Position numbers and translations under genes: made by a program. Source: Phormidium ambiguum IAM M-71 (GTDB lineage: Bacteria > Cyanobacteriota > Cyanobacteriia > Cyanobacteriales > Aerosakkonemataceae). From it: DNA of 64,000 nt. A model generated the notes under the pieces. The model saw nothing but the letters and a program-made list of their open reading frames with translations. It did no database searches and had not been told where the DNA came from. Below are positions 9,312-17,531 of this stretch, one piece after another; the stretch's first letter is position 1; each line of letters opens with the position of its first letter. Where the stretch lies: positions 124,001-188,000 of the forward strand of contig NZ_MRCE01000008.1 in assembly GCF_001904725.1 (NCBI RefSeq). Reading direction: 5' to 3'.

Positions 9312-9947
9312 CTATTTGCCGACCTTTTTCTCTGGTGTAATACTGAGCAAAGCACCTGGTTTACCGGGTACTGCTCCCTTGATTAATATCAAGTTGCGTT
9401 CGGCATCGACGCTAACTACTCTTAGTTTGCGAATGGTGACTCGCTCTCCCCCTAAACGTCCTGCCATCCGCTTACCGGGATAGACTCTACCTGGTGTTGT
9501 ACCAGCACCTGTAGAACCGGGCAATCTATGGTTTTTGGAACCGTGAGCCATTGGCCCTCGTTTAAAGTTGTGGCGTTTTTGATATCCGGCAAAGCCTTTA
9601 CCAATACTTGTGCCTGCAACATCCACAATTTGATCTGGGGCAAATATATCTACTTTAATTTCTTGACCCAGTTGATATTCACTGGGATTATCCAAGCGAT
9701 ATTCGCGTAGGTGACGCAAAGGCGCACTGTTAGATTTAGCTAAGTGTCCTTTTTCTGGCTTGTTTATTGCCTTGGGACTGGCTTCGCCGAATCCGAGTTG
9801 GATCGCAGTATAACCGTCTGTTTCTTTGGTCTTAATCTGCGTTACGGGGCATGGGCCTGCTTGAACTACGGTGACAGGAATGGCTTTTCCTGTTGAGTCA
9901 AAGATTTGGGTCATGCCTAATTTTGTGCCGAGGATACCGATAGCCAC
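9312..9947 (-). CDS. rplC: 50S ribosomal protein L3
   Basis: A 211-residue protein that nucleates 50S assembly and reaches the peptidyl-transferase centre. It carries [20 protein letters not shown] and the conserved [40 protein letters not shown]. The start is GTG (complement 9945-9947) with a GGAG box about 13 nt upstream. It is the first gene of the operon in this window; no rpsJ (S10) precedes it, which is normal in cyanobacteria where rpsJ lies in the str cluster. Confidence 0.98.
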   Translation of the reverse strand: MAIGILGTKLGMTQIFDSTGKAIPVTVVQAGPCPVTQIKTKETDGYTAIQLGFGEASPKAINKPEKGHLAKSNSAPLRHLREYRLDNPSEYQLGQEIKVDIFAPDQIVDVAGTSIGKGFAGYQKRHNFKRGPMAHGSKNHRLPGSTGAGTTPGRVYPGKRMAGRLGGERVTIRKLRVVSVDAERNLILIKGAVPGKPGALLSITPEKKVGK

Positions 9948-10636
9948 AGTACCTGGTTTCTCCTTAATTTACGCACTACAATTCGCCAGATTCCCTGTTG
10001 GAGAACCCGTTTTCCTGACTACACTCTTCTGGTTTCAGTTGAATGTAATTGAACTGTTTCCAGATGTTCGGTCGTTTTAGATTAGATGGTGTAACTCAAT
10101 CGATATAGCAATCAGAAGAATATAGACTTCCCAAAAATGCTCTTTTGGAAGTCTCTCTAGCTTACACTTGCTATTAAAGCTGTTTGGTAGGCCAAGCACT
10201 AGCCTGGTCATTTTTCGCTGGCATTCAGACTTAAGTAGCAAACTACTCAGTATCTTTTGATTTAGCCAGATAGAATGTGGCTTGTTGGTTTACTTGACAG
10301 TACCGCCCACTTTTGGGTTACTCTTTGGCTCAAGCTGTTGGTGTTACAGCTGCCAAAGTTGACCGAGCGCATCTATCCGGTTGGCTTTATTCAAGTATTC
10401 TTACCACTCTTTAGTGAGGGCAGAGTTACTGAAATTTTGACCACAATTGTTTACTATAGACTATATTTTAAGATTTGTCTAGGGATTTGCAAAGATATTT
10501 TTTAAAGTAAAGATTTCTCTAGGTGATTTATTGATAAGTTATGGTTCTTGGATGGACTGCTAAGGACTAAAATGACATTATTTGAAGTTTCATGAAGCGA
10601 TTTAGCAGTTAGCCAAAGGTAATACAAGACGAATTT
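9948..10636. other. Divergent intergenic region between rplC and ndhN
   Basis: About 690 nt with no convincing gene. It must contain the promoter of the ribosomal operon (minus) and that of ndhN (plus), but I see no clear -35/-10 pair for either. The one structured element is a hairpin at 10124-10154. A 76-codon open frame at 10275-10505 looks random: it has no ribosome-binding site and a hydrophobic composition unlike its neighbours. Confidence 0.6.
10124..10154 (-). promoter_or_regulatory. Candidate leader hairpin of the ribosomal operon
   Basis: AGACTTCC (10124-10131) pairs with GGAAGTCT (10147-10154). AAAA and TTTT continue the stem past a single bulged base, around a 6-nt loop. It lies about 180-210 nt upstream of the rplC start. 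No T-tract follows on either strand, so a leader structure is more likely than a terminator. A regulatory role is inference. Confidence 0.4.
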
Positions 10637-11113
10637 ATGGCATTAATTACAACTGGCAATAAGTTGATTCGGGATTTGGAAAGTTCTGGGGCGCTAGCAC
10701 TCTATGTGCCGCTGGAAGGAGGATTTGAAGGTCGCTACCAAAGGCGGATCAGGGCGGCGGGCTACACAAGCTTGAACATTTCTGCTAAGGGTTTAGGCGA
10801 TCTAAGTATGTATTTGACTGGGGTGCATGGGGTACGTCCGCCACATTTGGGTAAGAAGAGTTTAAGTAGTGGGGCGGCTGTGGGTTATGTTTACTATTTG
10901 CCACCGATTTTGAGTACGCAATTAGAAAATTTACCCCCTAAGTCTAAGGGATTGTTGCTGTGGATTGTTGAGGGGCAAGTTTTTTCCCGCCAAGAGATTG
11001 AGTATTTAACGATGTTACCGAAGATAGAGCCGCGAGTGAAAGTGGCGGTAGAGATGGGTGGCGATCGCACTTTCCGTTGGGAACCATTGGCAAATACTTT
11101 AGCTGCTGCGTAA
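10637..11113 (+). CDS. ndhN: NAD(P)H-quinone oxidoreductase (NDH-1) subunit N
   Basis: A 158-residue subunit of the photosynthetic NDH-1 complex, which carries cyclic electron flow and respiration at the thylakoid membrane. NdhN is an oxygenic-phototroph-specific hydrophilic subunit. Recognisable stretches are MALITTGNKLIRDLESSGAL, VPLEGGFEGRYQRRIRAAGY, YLTGVHGVRPPHLGKK and YYLPPILSTQLENLPPKSKG. Length is as usual (150-160). ATG start at 10637. It is read divergently from the ribosomal operon and is followed by two hairpins. Confidence 0.95.
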   Translation: MALITTGNKLIRDLESSGALALYVPLEGGFEGRYQRRIRAAGYTSLNISAKGLGDLSMYLTGVHGVRPPHLGKKSLSSGAAVGYVYYLPPILSTQLENLPPKSKGLLLWIVEGQVFSRQEIEYLTMLPKIEPRVKVAVEMGGDRTFRWEPLANTLAAA

Positions 11114-11122
11114 GAGTATGTT

Positions 11123-11148
11123 GTTGCGCTTTAGCGCCCAAGCGCAAC
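11123..11148 (+). repeat. GTTGCGCTT hairpin after ndhN
   Basis: GTTGCGCTT (11123-11131) and AAGCGCAAC (11140-11148) form a perfect 9-bp stem with an 8-nt loop, just after the ndhN stop. There is no T-tract. It may be an mRNA-end stabilising structure or a dispersed palindrome. Confidence 0.5.
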
Positions 11149-11158
11149 TATGTACCAG

Positions 11159-11199
11159 AAAAAAGCAGGGGAGAGTTAAACTTTCCTCTGCTTTTTGGC
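11159..11199 (+). terminator. Rho-independent-like terminator after ndhN
   Basis: AAAAAGCAG (11160-11168) pairs with CTGCTTTTT (11188-11196). Further purine-pyrimidine pairs extend inward (GGGAGAG against CTTTCC), and the stem runs into T residues. It sits about 45 nt after the ndhN stop and should end its transcript before the VWA cluster. Confidence 0.7.
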
Positions 11200-11271
11200 T
11201 TTTAAATGAATGTTGATGTGGGTAAGGTTTTGATACCTTGGAGTTAGCAATATTTAACGAGGATAGTATTT

Positions 11272-11877
11272 ATGCTGGAAAATCGTGATTACACATTGAT
11301 TATTGACAAAAGCGGCAGTATGGCTACTAAAGATCAGCCTGGTAGTAAGAGTCGCTGGGCGGCGATGGAAGAGTCTACTTTAGCTATTGCAAGTAAGTGC
11401 GAAGAGTTAGATCCTGATGGGTTAACGGTTTATGTATTTTCAGGAAAATTTAAACGTTACGATAATGTGACTGCTAGCAGAGTTAGTGATATTTTCCGAG
11501 AAAATGAACCTTCAGGACGGACAGATTTAGCTGGTGTACTGTTAGATGCAACGAATGATTATTTTCGGCGGAAAGCGGCTAAACAAACTAAGCTCAATGG
11601 GGAAACAATTGTTGTAGTTACGGATGGAGAACCGGACGATCGCAAAGCGGTAATGCGAGTAATTATTGAAGCTTCGCGCCGGATGGATAAAGATGAAGAA
11701 TTAGCGATTACTTTTATTCAAGTTGGTACCGATCAACAAGCGACAAAGTTCTTAAAAGTTTTAGATGATGAGTTGCAAGGTGCAGGGGCTAAATTTGACA
11801 TTGTAGATACAGTTACTATTGATGATATGGAAGATATGACTTTGACGGAAGTGCTGTTAAATGCAATTGTTGACTAA
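11272..11877 (+). CDS. Cytosolic VWA-domain protein, paralogue 1
   Basis: A 201-residue protein made of a single von Willebrand A domain with no signal peptide or membrane segment, so it is cytosolic. The metal-ion-dependent adhesion site is complete: DxSxS at D12-S14-S16 (IIDKSGSM), a threonine at T84 (GRTDLAGV) and D118 in VVVTDGEPDDRK. It is about 70-75% similar by eye to the genes at 12577 and 13366. VWA proteins of this size usually bind a partner through the metal; no AAA (MoxR-like) partner is adjacent here, only the coiled-coil gene that follows by about 60 nt. The physiological role is unknown to me; stress-associated complexes are one guess. Confidence 0.85.
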   Translation: MLENRDYTLIIDKSGSMATKDQPGSKSRWAAMEESTLAIASKCEELDPDGLTVYVFSGKFKRYDNVTASRVSDIFRENEPSGRTDLAGVLLDATNDYFRRKAAKQTKLNGETIVVVTDGEPDDRKAVMRVIIEASRRMDKDEELAITFIQVGTDQQATKFLKVLDDELQGAGAKFDIVDTVTIDDMEDMTLTEVLLNAIVD

Positions 11878-11935
11878 AAGTTTTGTGGGAAAGATTCTGC
11901 AATTTAATGATTAGCAGTATGAGGGCTATAAAATT

Positions 11936-12382
11936 ATGGAATCAATAGATGATATATTGGCTCAGTTAAAGTCTGAGTATCAAGATAAGGATAATCCAGA
12001 GCAACAGAAAAAACAAAGTTCTGTGAAAAAAGAGAAAGCGATCGAGCCTAAGCTGCCCAATTTACCACCGCCTGCATCACAGAAAAAATCTTTTTCTGCT
12101 TCTAATCCTGAAGATGCTTTGCTTTCACAAATCAAAGCAGAATTTTTCCAAAAAGACCGAGAGGAAGAACTGAAAAAACAGCAACAAATCCAAGAAGAAA
12201 AAATTAGGCAAGAGCAAATTAAAAAACAGCAAAGACAAGCTTTAACTAGAGAAGCGGAAGCTTGGTTGAAAAAGCTAAATCCGCGATCGGCTGAAGGTCT
12301 TTGGTTTGAAGAATTTGCCTATAGTTATTCATCAAAATTGGAAGCAGCGATCGATTATTTGCAAGCTTTAAAAGAAACTTAA
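11936..12382 (+). CDS. Small charged coiled-coil protein in the VWA cluster
   Basis: A 148-residue hydrophilic protein. The N-terminus MESIDDILAQLKSEYQDKDN is partly repeated at about residues 57-72 (NPEDALLSQIKAEFFQKD). A glutamine/lysine/glutamate coiled coil covers about residues 75-100. A C-terminal folded segment follows (AWLKKLNPRSAEGLWFEEFA YSYSSKLEAAIDYLQAL). The layout reminds me of a cyanobacterial family sometimes labelled salt-stress protein (Slr1339 type), but this is from memory and unverified. It lies between VWA paralogues 1 and 2 on the same strand, so it may be a binding partner of the VWA proteins. Confidence 0.75.
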   Translation: MESIDDILAQLKSEYQDKDNPEQQKKQSSVKKEKAIEPKLPNLPPPASQKKSFSASNPEDALLSQIKAEFFQKDREEELKKQQQIQEEKIRQEQIKKQQRQALTREAEAWLKKLNPRSAEGLWFEEFAYSYSSKLEAAIDYLQALKET

Positions 12383-12576
12383 TCGTAATATCCAGGCTTA
12401 GCACAATTTTGGTGATTTTGTATACGATTAATTGAGTGAAAATCTCACTCATGTATTTGTGGCGGAAAAATTTCACAATTTTTTCTAATTCTGTTAAATT
12501 TATTTTGAAAAATTAGTATAGGCTAGATAAAGAAAGAAAAAATTTTTCGATTTGTCTTGTATGGGCTGGAGGTTCT

Positions 12577-13182
12577 ATGCTTGAAGAACGGGACTATACA
12601 TTAATTATTGATAAAAGCGGTAGTATGTCTACCCCAGACCAACCAGGGAATAGAACTCGTTGGCAAGCTGCACAAGAGTCAACTTTAGCATTAGCCAGAA
12701 AATGCGAACAGTTCGATCCAGATGGGATTACTGTTTACTTATTTTCTGGTCGTTTTAGGCGTTACGATAATGTGACATCTGATAAAGTTGCTCAGATTTT
12801 CCAAGAAAATGACCCTTCTGGAACTACTGATTTGGCTGGGGTTTTAAAAGATGCTACTGATAGTTATCTGCGCCGGAAAGCATTGGGTGATATTAAGCCA
12901 AATGGTGAGATAATTTTGGTAATTACCGATGGGGAACCGGACGATCGCAAAGCGGTAATGAGGGTAATTATTGAAGCATCTCGTCAATTGGATAGAGATG
13001 AAGAATTAGCAATTTCTTTGATTCAAGTTGGCAAAGATCAAACAGCTACTCGTTTCCTTAAAGCATTAGATGATGAGTTGCAAGCGGCGGGAGCAAAGTT
13101 TGACATTGTTGATACAATCACATTAGATGATATGGAAGGTTTCACTCTGAGTGAAGTGTTGTTAAATGCAATTACTGATTAA
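12577..13182 (+). CDS. Cytosolic VWA-domain protein, paralogue 2
   Basis: A 201-residue single VWA-domain protein, collinear with paralogue 1 throughout. MIDAS residues are conserved: DKSGS at 12-16, T84 in GTTDLAGV, and D118 in VITDGEPDDRKAVMR. ATG start at 12577, preceded by GGAGG about 6 nt upstream. The DNA around GAACCGGACGATCGCAAAG is identical in all three paralogues, pointing to recent duplication or gene conversion. It is separated from the coiled-coil gene by an AT-rich gap of about 195 nt and followed by a hairpin, so it could have its own transcript. Confidence 0.85.
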   Translation: MLEERDYTLIIDKSGSMSTPDQPGNRTRWQAAQESTLALARKCEQFDPDGITVYLFSGRFRRYDNVTSDKVAQIFQENDPSGTTDLAGVLKDATDSYLRRKALGDIKPNGEIILVITDGEPDDRKAVMRVIIEASRQLDRDEELAISLIQVGKDQTATRFLKALDDELQAAGAKFDIVDTITLDDMEGFTLSEVLLNAITD

Positions 13183-13189
13183 GTAAAAT

Positions 13190-13239
13190 TAGTAATGGAT
13201 AATTGATAAGGTTTTTTTCTTATTGTTTATCCATTACTT
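13190..13239. repeat. Long hairpin between VWA paralogues 2 and 3
   Basis: AGTAATGGATAA (13191-13202) pairs perfectly with TTATCCATTACT (13227-13238). An inner GATAAG/CTTAT stem surrounds a T-rich loop. It begins about 8 nt after the stop of paralogue 2 and is followed by TTTTAG. It may serve as a terminator, or be one of the dispersed palindromes of this genome (compare GGTAATGGGTAGT at 41710). Confidence 0.65.
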
Positions 13240-13365
13240 TTAGTTCGGGACTGGATAATTCTATTTATTACCTACGCTTAAGTAAGTAATAGCTCACTTT
13301 TTTTAACTCAGGATTTTTTCCTAGTCCGTACTCCCCAGTTTCCAATCTTTAAAGAGGTTATTGAT

Positions 13366-13968
13366 ATGCAAGATCGAGACTATACATTAATAATTGACAA
13401 AAGCGGTAGTATGTCTACTCCCGATCAAGTGGGCGGAAGAAGTCGTTGGGAAGCTGCACAAGAGTCAACTTTAGCGTTAGCCAGAAAATGCGAACAATTT
13501 GACCCGGATGGGATTACGGTTTACTTATTTTCTAGTCGATTTAAGCGTTATGATAATGTGACTTCTAGTAAGGTTGAGCAAATTTTTCAAGAAAACGATC
13601 CGGCTGGTACAACTAATTTGGCTGGAGTTTTGGAAGATGCAGTTAAGCAATATTTTCAGCGCAAAGCTTCTGGACAAACTAAAGTGGGTGGTGAAACAAT
13701 TATAGTTGTTACTGATGGTGAACCGGACGATCGCAAAGGTGTAATGCGGGCAATCATTGAAGCATCTCGCCAATTAGATAAAGATGAAGAGTTAGCAATT
13801 TCCATTATTCAAGTAGGTTCGGATGCTACTGCAACTCGCTTTTTAAAAGCGCTGGATGATGACTTGCAAGGTGCAGGAGCGAAGTTTGATATTTGCGATA
13901 CGGTAACGATGGATGATATGGCAGATATGACTTTAGCTGAAGTGTTGTTGAATGCGATTAATGATTAG
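13366..13968 (+). CDS. Cytosolic VWA-domain protein, paralogue 3
   Basis: A 200-residue single VWA-domain protein, closest to paralogue 2 (shared MSTPDQ, RWEAAQESTLALARKCEQFD and PDGITVYLFS). MIDAS residues are D11-S13-S15, T83 (GTTNLAGV; the T is kept although the following D is now N) and D117 in VVTDGEPDDRK. ATG start at 13366, after AAAGAGG. Three copies in 2.7 kb with one coiled-coil gene suggest a family expanded in place. Surface substitutions between copies could set partner specificity, which is inference. Confidence 0.85.
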   Translation: MQDRDYTLIIDKSGSMSTPDQVGGRSRWEAAQESTLALARKCEQFDPDGITVYLFSSRFKRYDNVTSSKVEQIFQENDPAGTTNLAGVLEDAVKQYFQRKASGQTKVGGETIIVVTDGEPDDRKGVMRAIIEASRQLDKDEELAISIIQVGSDATATRFLKALDDDLQGAGAKFDICDTVTMDDMADMTLAEVLLNAIND

Positions 13969-14093
13969 GTAACAGGGGGTTGAGGACTGGGAAAGCTTAA
14001 ATTTTGGGTTGAGAATCAACATTGTTTCCTAGTCTCTCTTGTTCTTCTGCTTCTCTGCTCCCCAATTGGTGAGGAAGGCATTAATATATAAGT

Positions 14094-15308
14094 GTGACTA
14101 ATAATTCCTCTCCTTTACATTCTCTCAGGGAAGGCCACTGGTTTAAGCTGATTTGCGGAGCCAGCTTCCAACACTTACCAGCCGTCAAAAATTTAACGCT
14201 GGTTTACACTTTAGCGGGTGCTGATTGTATTGATGTGGCTGCCGATCCTGCTGTGATTGCGGCGGCGAAAGAGGCGCTAGATATGGCGCTGACTTTTGGT
14301 GAAGAAGCTCAACGGCGAGGGTTTGGCTTTAAAAATTTGCCTTTGTTAATGGTGAGTTTGAATGATGGGGAAGATCCCCATTTTCGGAAGGCGGAGTTTA
14401 ACGCTACTGAATGTCCGACGGAATGTCCGCGTCCTTGTGAAAGTATTTGTCCAGCGCAAGCGATCGTATTCGATCGACTAAATAATAATTTTTCTGGAGT
14501 TTTGGATCAATTATGTTACGGATGTGGTAGATGTATACCAATTTGCCCTAGCGACTTAATTTTCACTCGCGCTTATGTTTCCACGCCGGAAGCTGTAGCA
14601 CCTTTGGTGTTACAAACATCAGTAGACGCGGTGGAAATTCATACCCAAGTTGGTAGGTTAGCAGATTTCCAAAGGTTGTGGGGAGCGATCGCACCCTGGT
14701 TACATCAACTAAAAGCGATCGCCATTAGTTGTCCCGATGGAGAAGGGCTAATTAATTACCTGTGGTCGCTGTATGATTTAATGAAACCTTTGCCTTGTGA
14801 GTTAATCTGGCAAACCGATGGTCGTCCTATGAGTGGTGATATTGGCACCGGAACGACTCATGCTGCCATTAAACTAGGAAAAAAGGTTTTAGCCGCAGGT
14901 TTACCCGGATATGTTCAATTAGCAGGAGGTACTAATAGTCACACAGTTACTAAACTAAAAGCAGTTGATCTGCTTAATGGTAAATTTGGCGATGGAGCAA
15001 CTACCTTACCCGAAAATCCTCGTCCGCAATATCTCACCGAAACCCAAACCCAAAACTATATTGCGGGGATTGCTTATGGTAGCTTTGCTCGTGTAATGTT
15101 ATCGCCAATCCTCGATCGGTTAGAAACCGCAGCCCCTAAAACCGACTCTTTAAGTGCATCGCTTATCTTACCACAACAAAGAGTCAATTTAGAAGATCAT
15201 CCCGAACTTCTCTGGCAAGCGGTTGCTTTAGCTGATACCTTAGTTTCCCAAATCAAATCAACCGTAAAAAGTAGGCTGACAACCGATGAAATTGAAGTAT
15301 CATTGTAG
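14094..15308 (+). CDS. ldpA: Light-dependent period protein LdpA (iron-sulphur clock-input protein)
   Basis: A 404-residue iron-sulphur protein. LdpA in Synechococcus senses the redox state of the plastoquinone pool and passes light information to the Kai clock. Two ferredoxin-like cysteine clusters are visible at about residues 105-125 (CPTECPRPCESICPAQ) and 140-155 (CYGCGRCIPICPSDL). A C-terminal domain follows with GDIGTGTTHAAIKLGKKVLA and GYVQLAGGTNSHTVTKLK. The frame starts with GTG at 14094; GAGGAAGG lies somewhat far upstream (about 13-20 nt), so the exact start is less certain than the rest. Confidence 0.9.
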   Translation: MTNNSSPLHSLREGHWFKLICGASFQHLPAVKNLTLVYTLAGADCIDVAADPAVIAAAKEALDMALTFGEEAQRRGFGFKNLPLLMVSLNDGEDPHFRKAEFNATECPTECPRPCESICPAQAIVFDRLNNNFSGVLDQLCYGCGRCIPICPSDLIFTRAYVSTPEAVAPLVLQTSVDAVEIHTQVGRLADFQRLWGAIAPWLHQLKAIAISCPDGEGLINYLWSLYDLMKPLPCELIWQTDGRPMSGDIGTGTTHAAIKLGKKVLAAGLPGYVQLAGGTNSHTVTKLKAVDLLNGKFGDGATTLPENPRPQYLTETQTQNYIAGIAYGSFARVMLSPILDRLETAAPKTDSLSASLILPQQRVNLEDHPELLWQAVALADTLVSQIKSTVKSRLTTDEIEVSL

Positions 15309-15323
15309 TATGAAAGTTCATAC
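15308..15323. promoter_or_regulatory. Perfect 7-bp dyad at the ldpA stop
   Basis: GTATGAA-AG-TTCATAC is a perfect dyad with a 2-nt centre, directly at the ldpA stop codon. The short centre makes it more operator-like than terminator-like, but no regulator is known from the sequence. Confidence 0.35.
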
Positions 15324-15454
15324 CTTCAATTTGACAATGAAGCTGTAACGTCGAGTGAAGAGCATAATCTGGCATTGTCGGCAAGATTTGTGTACTACAA
15401 GCTTGACTACAGAGATTTGCATCAACAAACAATTCCCTTTATCGCCAATTGCTC

Positions 15455-17284
15455 ATGCCAATCAAGACGATCAATTCCAACGGTACAAGCCAACTGAATC
15501 ACCAGGCAAATTCAGAATTAACAATGAGTGTTAAAGATGTTACCGTGGGAAAAAAACTGATTACAGACGATCTTCATAAGTTATTAGAGATTTTGCCAGC
15601 CGAGATTAGACGGGCTGTGGAGCAGCACCCATCAAAAAATACTTTGGTAGAAGTAGTATTAGATTTGGGGCGGCGACCAGAAGCGCGTTTTCCTGGCAAA
15701 GCGGAGTATCTTTCCGAACAGCCTGTGTCACGGGAAGATTTGCAATATTGCATTAGTCGGGTAGGACATTTTAGCGGCGATAACCGAGCAGGCATTGAGC
15801 AAACCCTACACCGGATTAGTGCGATTCGCAACCGCACGGATGAAATTATTGGCTTAACTTGTCGTGTGGGTCGAGCAATTTTCGGGACGATCGGCATGAT
15901 CCGTGACTTGGTGGAAACTGGCAAGTCAATTTTGATGCTAGGTCGTCCGGGTGTAGGTAAAACCACTGCTTTGAGAGAAATTGCCCGTGTTTTAGCGGAT
16001 GAGTTAGGCAAGCGGGTGGTAATTATCGACACCTCTAATGAAATTGCTGGCGATGGCGATATTCCTCACCCAGCGATTGGTAGGGCGCGACGGATGCAGG
16101 TGGCGCGTCCAGAATTACAACATCAAGTGATGATTGAGGCGGTGGAAAACCATACGCCAGAGGTGATTGTCATTGATGAAATTGGGACAGAATTGGAGGC
16201 TTTAGCGGCGCGTACCATTGCCGAAAGGGGCGTACAGTTAGTGGGTACGGCTCACGGTAATCGGATTGAAAACTTGATTAAGAACCCTACTTTGTCAGAT
16301 TTGGTGGGGGGAATTCAAGCCGTTACCTTGGGTGATGAAGAGGCGCGACGACGGGGTTCGCAAAAGACGGTTTTGGAACGGAAAGCACCGCCAACTTTTG
16401 AAATTGCGATCGAAATGTTGGAACGGGAACGCTGGGTAGTTCACGAAAGTACTGCTGATACAGTAGATACCTTGCTGCGGGGAAGACAACCGAGTTTGCA
16501 AGTTCGCACTGTGAATGAAGCTGGGGAAGTGAAAATTACCAGGGAGTTACCTGCTAATCCGATTTCTTCCCATCAACCTCAATCTACGCCTACTTGGAAA
16601 CCTAATGGTTGGCGTGCTTCGGGACAAATGACTCCGGTTTCTGCAAGCAAATCAGAAGTTTTGCCGGAAAAGCAAAGTTTTGAGCAATTGTTGGATGCTT
16701 CTTTCCAGCAAAAGGATTCCTATAAACGGGATTTTGGTTTTGCGGAAGATGAGTTTATGGCGGGTCCGAATGGAGAAGATTTGCCGCTGCATATCTATCC
16801 TTATGGGATTAGTCGCCATCAACTCGATCAGGTGATTCAGGTGTTGAAGTTGCCAATTGTTTTGACTAAGGATTTAGATGGGGCGGATGCGGTTTTGGCG
16901 CTGAGATCTCACGTGAAAAATCACTCTAAACTGCGGCAAATTTCCAAAGCGCGTCATATTCCGATTCACACGATTAAGGCTAGCACTGTGGCGGAAATTA
17001 CTCATGGTTTGCAACGAATGTTGCATATAGATGACGGTGAAGTGCTTGATATACCTGATTTGCGGCTGTTTACTAAAAAAGGCAGCGATGATGAGATTGA
17101 GGCGCTGGAAGAAGCTAGATTAGCTGTGGAACAGATTGTGATTCCCAAGGGACAACCTGTGGAGTTGCTACCTCGTTCGGCGACGGTGCGGAAAATGCAG
17201 CATGAGTTAGTTGAGCATTACCGCTTGCGTTCTTCTAGTTTTGGTGATGAACCTAATCGACGGTTGCGGATTTATCCGGCTTAA
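15455..17284 (+). CDS. ycf45: Ycf45-type AAA ATPase with C-terminal R3H domain
   Basis: A large soluble P-loop ATPase related to the SpoIIIAA fold and known as Ycf45 in algal plastids; its physiological role is unclear. Walker A is GRPGVGKTTALREIAR (about residue 170) and Walker B is VIVIDEIGTELEALAARTIA, followed by the sensor-like VGTAHGN. The C-terminal half has a linker rich in proline and serine and a domain starting FAEDEFMAGPNGEDLPLHIY. It ends in an R3H-type segment with the arginine/histidine pattern HELVEHYRLRSSSFGDEPNR RLRIYP, which suggests single-stranded nucleic-acid binding. I take the ATG at 15455; a TTG at 15449 and an ATG at 15524 are alternatives. Confidence 0.88.
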   Translation: MPIKTINSNGTSQLNHQANSELTMSVKDVTVGKKLITDDLHKLLEILPAEIRRAVEQHPSKNTLVEVVLDLGRRPEARFPGKAEYLSEQPVSREDLQYCISRVGHFSGDNRAGIEQTLHRISAIRNRTDEIIGLTCRVGRAIFGTIGMIRDLVETGKSILMLGRPGVGKTTALREIARVLADELGKRVVIIDTSNEIAGDGDIPHPAIGRARRMQVARPELQHQVMIEAVENHTPEVIVIDEIGTELEALAARTIAERGVQLVGTAHGNRIENLIKNPTLSDLVGGIQAVTLGDEEARRRGSQKTVLERKAPPTFEIAIEMLERERWVVHESTADTVDTLLRGRQPSLQVRTVNEAGEVKITRELPANPISSHQPQSTPTWKPNGWRASGQMTPVSASKSEVLPEKQSFEQLLDASFQQKDSYKRDFGFAEDEFMAGPNGEDLPLHIYPYGISRHQLDQVIQVLKLPIVLTKDLDGADAVLALRSHVKNHSKLRQISKARHIPIHTIKASTVAEITHGLQRMLHIDDGEVLDIPDLRLFTKKGSDDEIEALEEARLAVEQIVIPKGQPVELLPRSATVRKMQHELVEHYRLRSSSFGDEPNRRLRIYPA

Positions 17285-17362
17285 GTGGGTTGGTGCGTTA
17301 CGCTATAGCTAACGCACCCTACGCATCTTAAAACAAAGCTTAAAAAATTCTTACTAAATTTC

Positions 17363-17393
17363 TTGACAAAACAGGGTAACTGAGTGCTAATAT
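17363..17393 (+). promoter_or_regulatory. Sigma-70-type promoter of tRNA-Gln
   Basis: TTGACA at 17363-17368 matches the -35 consensus. A TAATAT/TATAAA -10 region lies at 17388-17396. The spacer is 17-19 nt depending on which hexamer is read. The tRNA begins about 18 nt after the -10 box. Confidence 0.7.
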
Positions 17394-17410
17394 AAACAAG
17401 GTTAAGTCAA

Positions 17411-17482
17411 TGGGGTGTCGCCAAGTGGTAAGGCACCTGGTTTTGGTCCAGGCATTCCGAGGTTCGAATCCTTGCACCCCAG
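17411..17482 (+). tRNA. trnQ: tRNA-Gln (anticodon UUG)
   Basis: A full cloverleaf is visible. The 7-bp acceptor stem TGGGGTG/CACCCCA is followed by discriminator G. The D arm contains GCCAAGTGGTAAGGC. The anticodon stem CCTGG/CCAGG has loop TTTTGGT, giving anticodon UUG. The T arm carries GGTTCGAATCC. No CCA is encoded. It reads CAA/CAG glutamine codons, and in cyanobacteria it is normally charged through Glu-tRNA(Gln) amidotransferase. The open frame that runs through it into the HAD gene is not coding here. Confidence 0.97.
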
Positions 17483-17531
17483 TTTATCGCCCTCACTTCT
17501 AAATCAAGTAATTTTGAAGGAGGGTATTTTT

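Noticed and set aside
10275-10505. 76-codon plus-strand frame between rplC and ndhN
   Set aside because: No ribosome-binding site, hydrophobic and biased composition, and it lies in the region that should hold two promoters.
14094-15308. A ferredoxin-type electron carrier for the 404-residue Fe-S protein
   Set aside because: The cysteine clusters are ferredoxin-like, but the long C-terminal domain matches LdpA and the protein is far too large for a simple ferredoxin.
17415-17531. Upstream extension of the HAD hydrolase frame
   Set aside because: It would run through the tRNA-Gln gene; the ATG at 17532 has its own AAGGAGG site.
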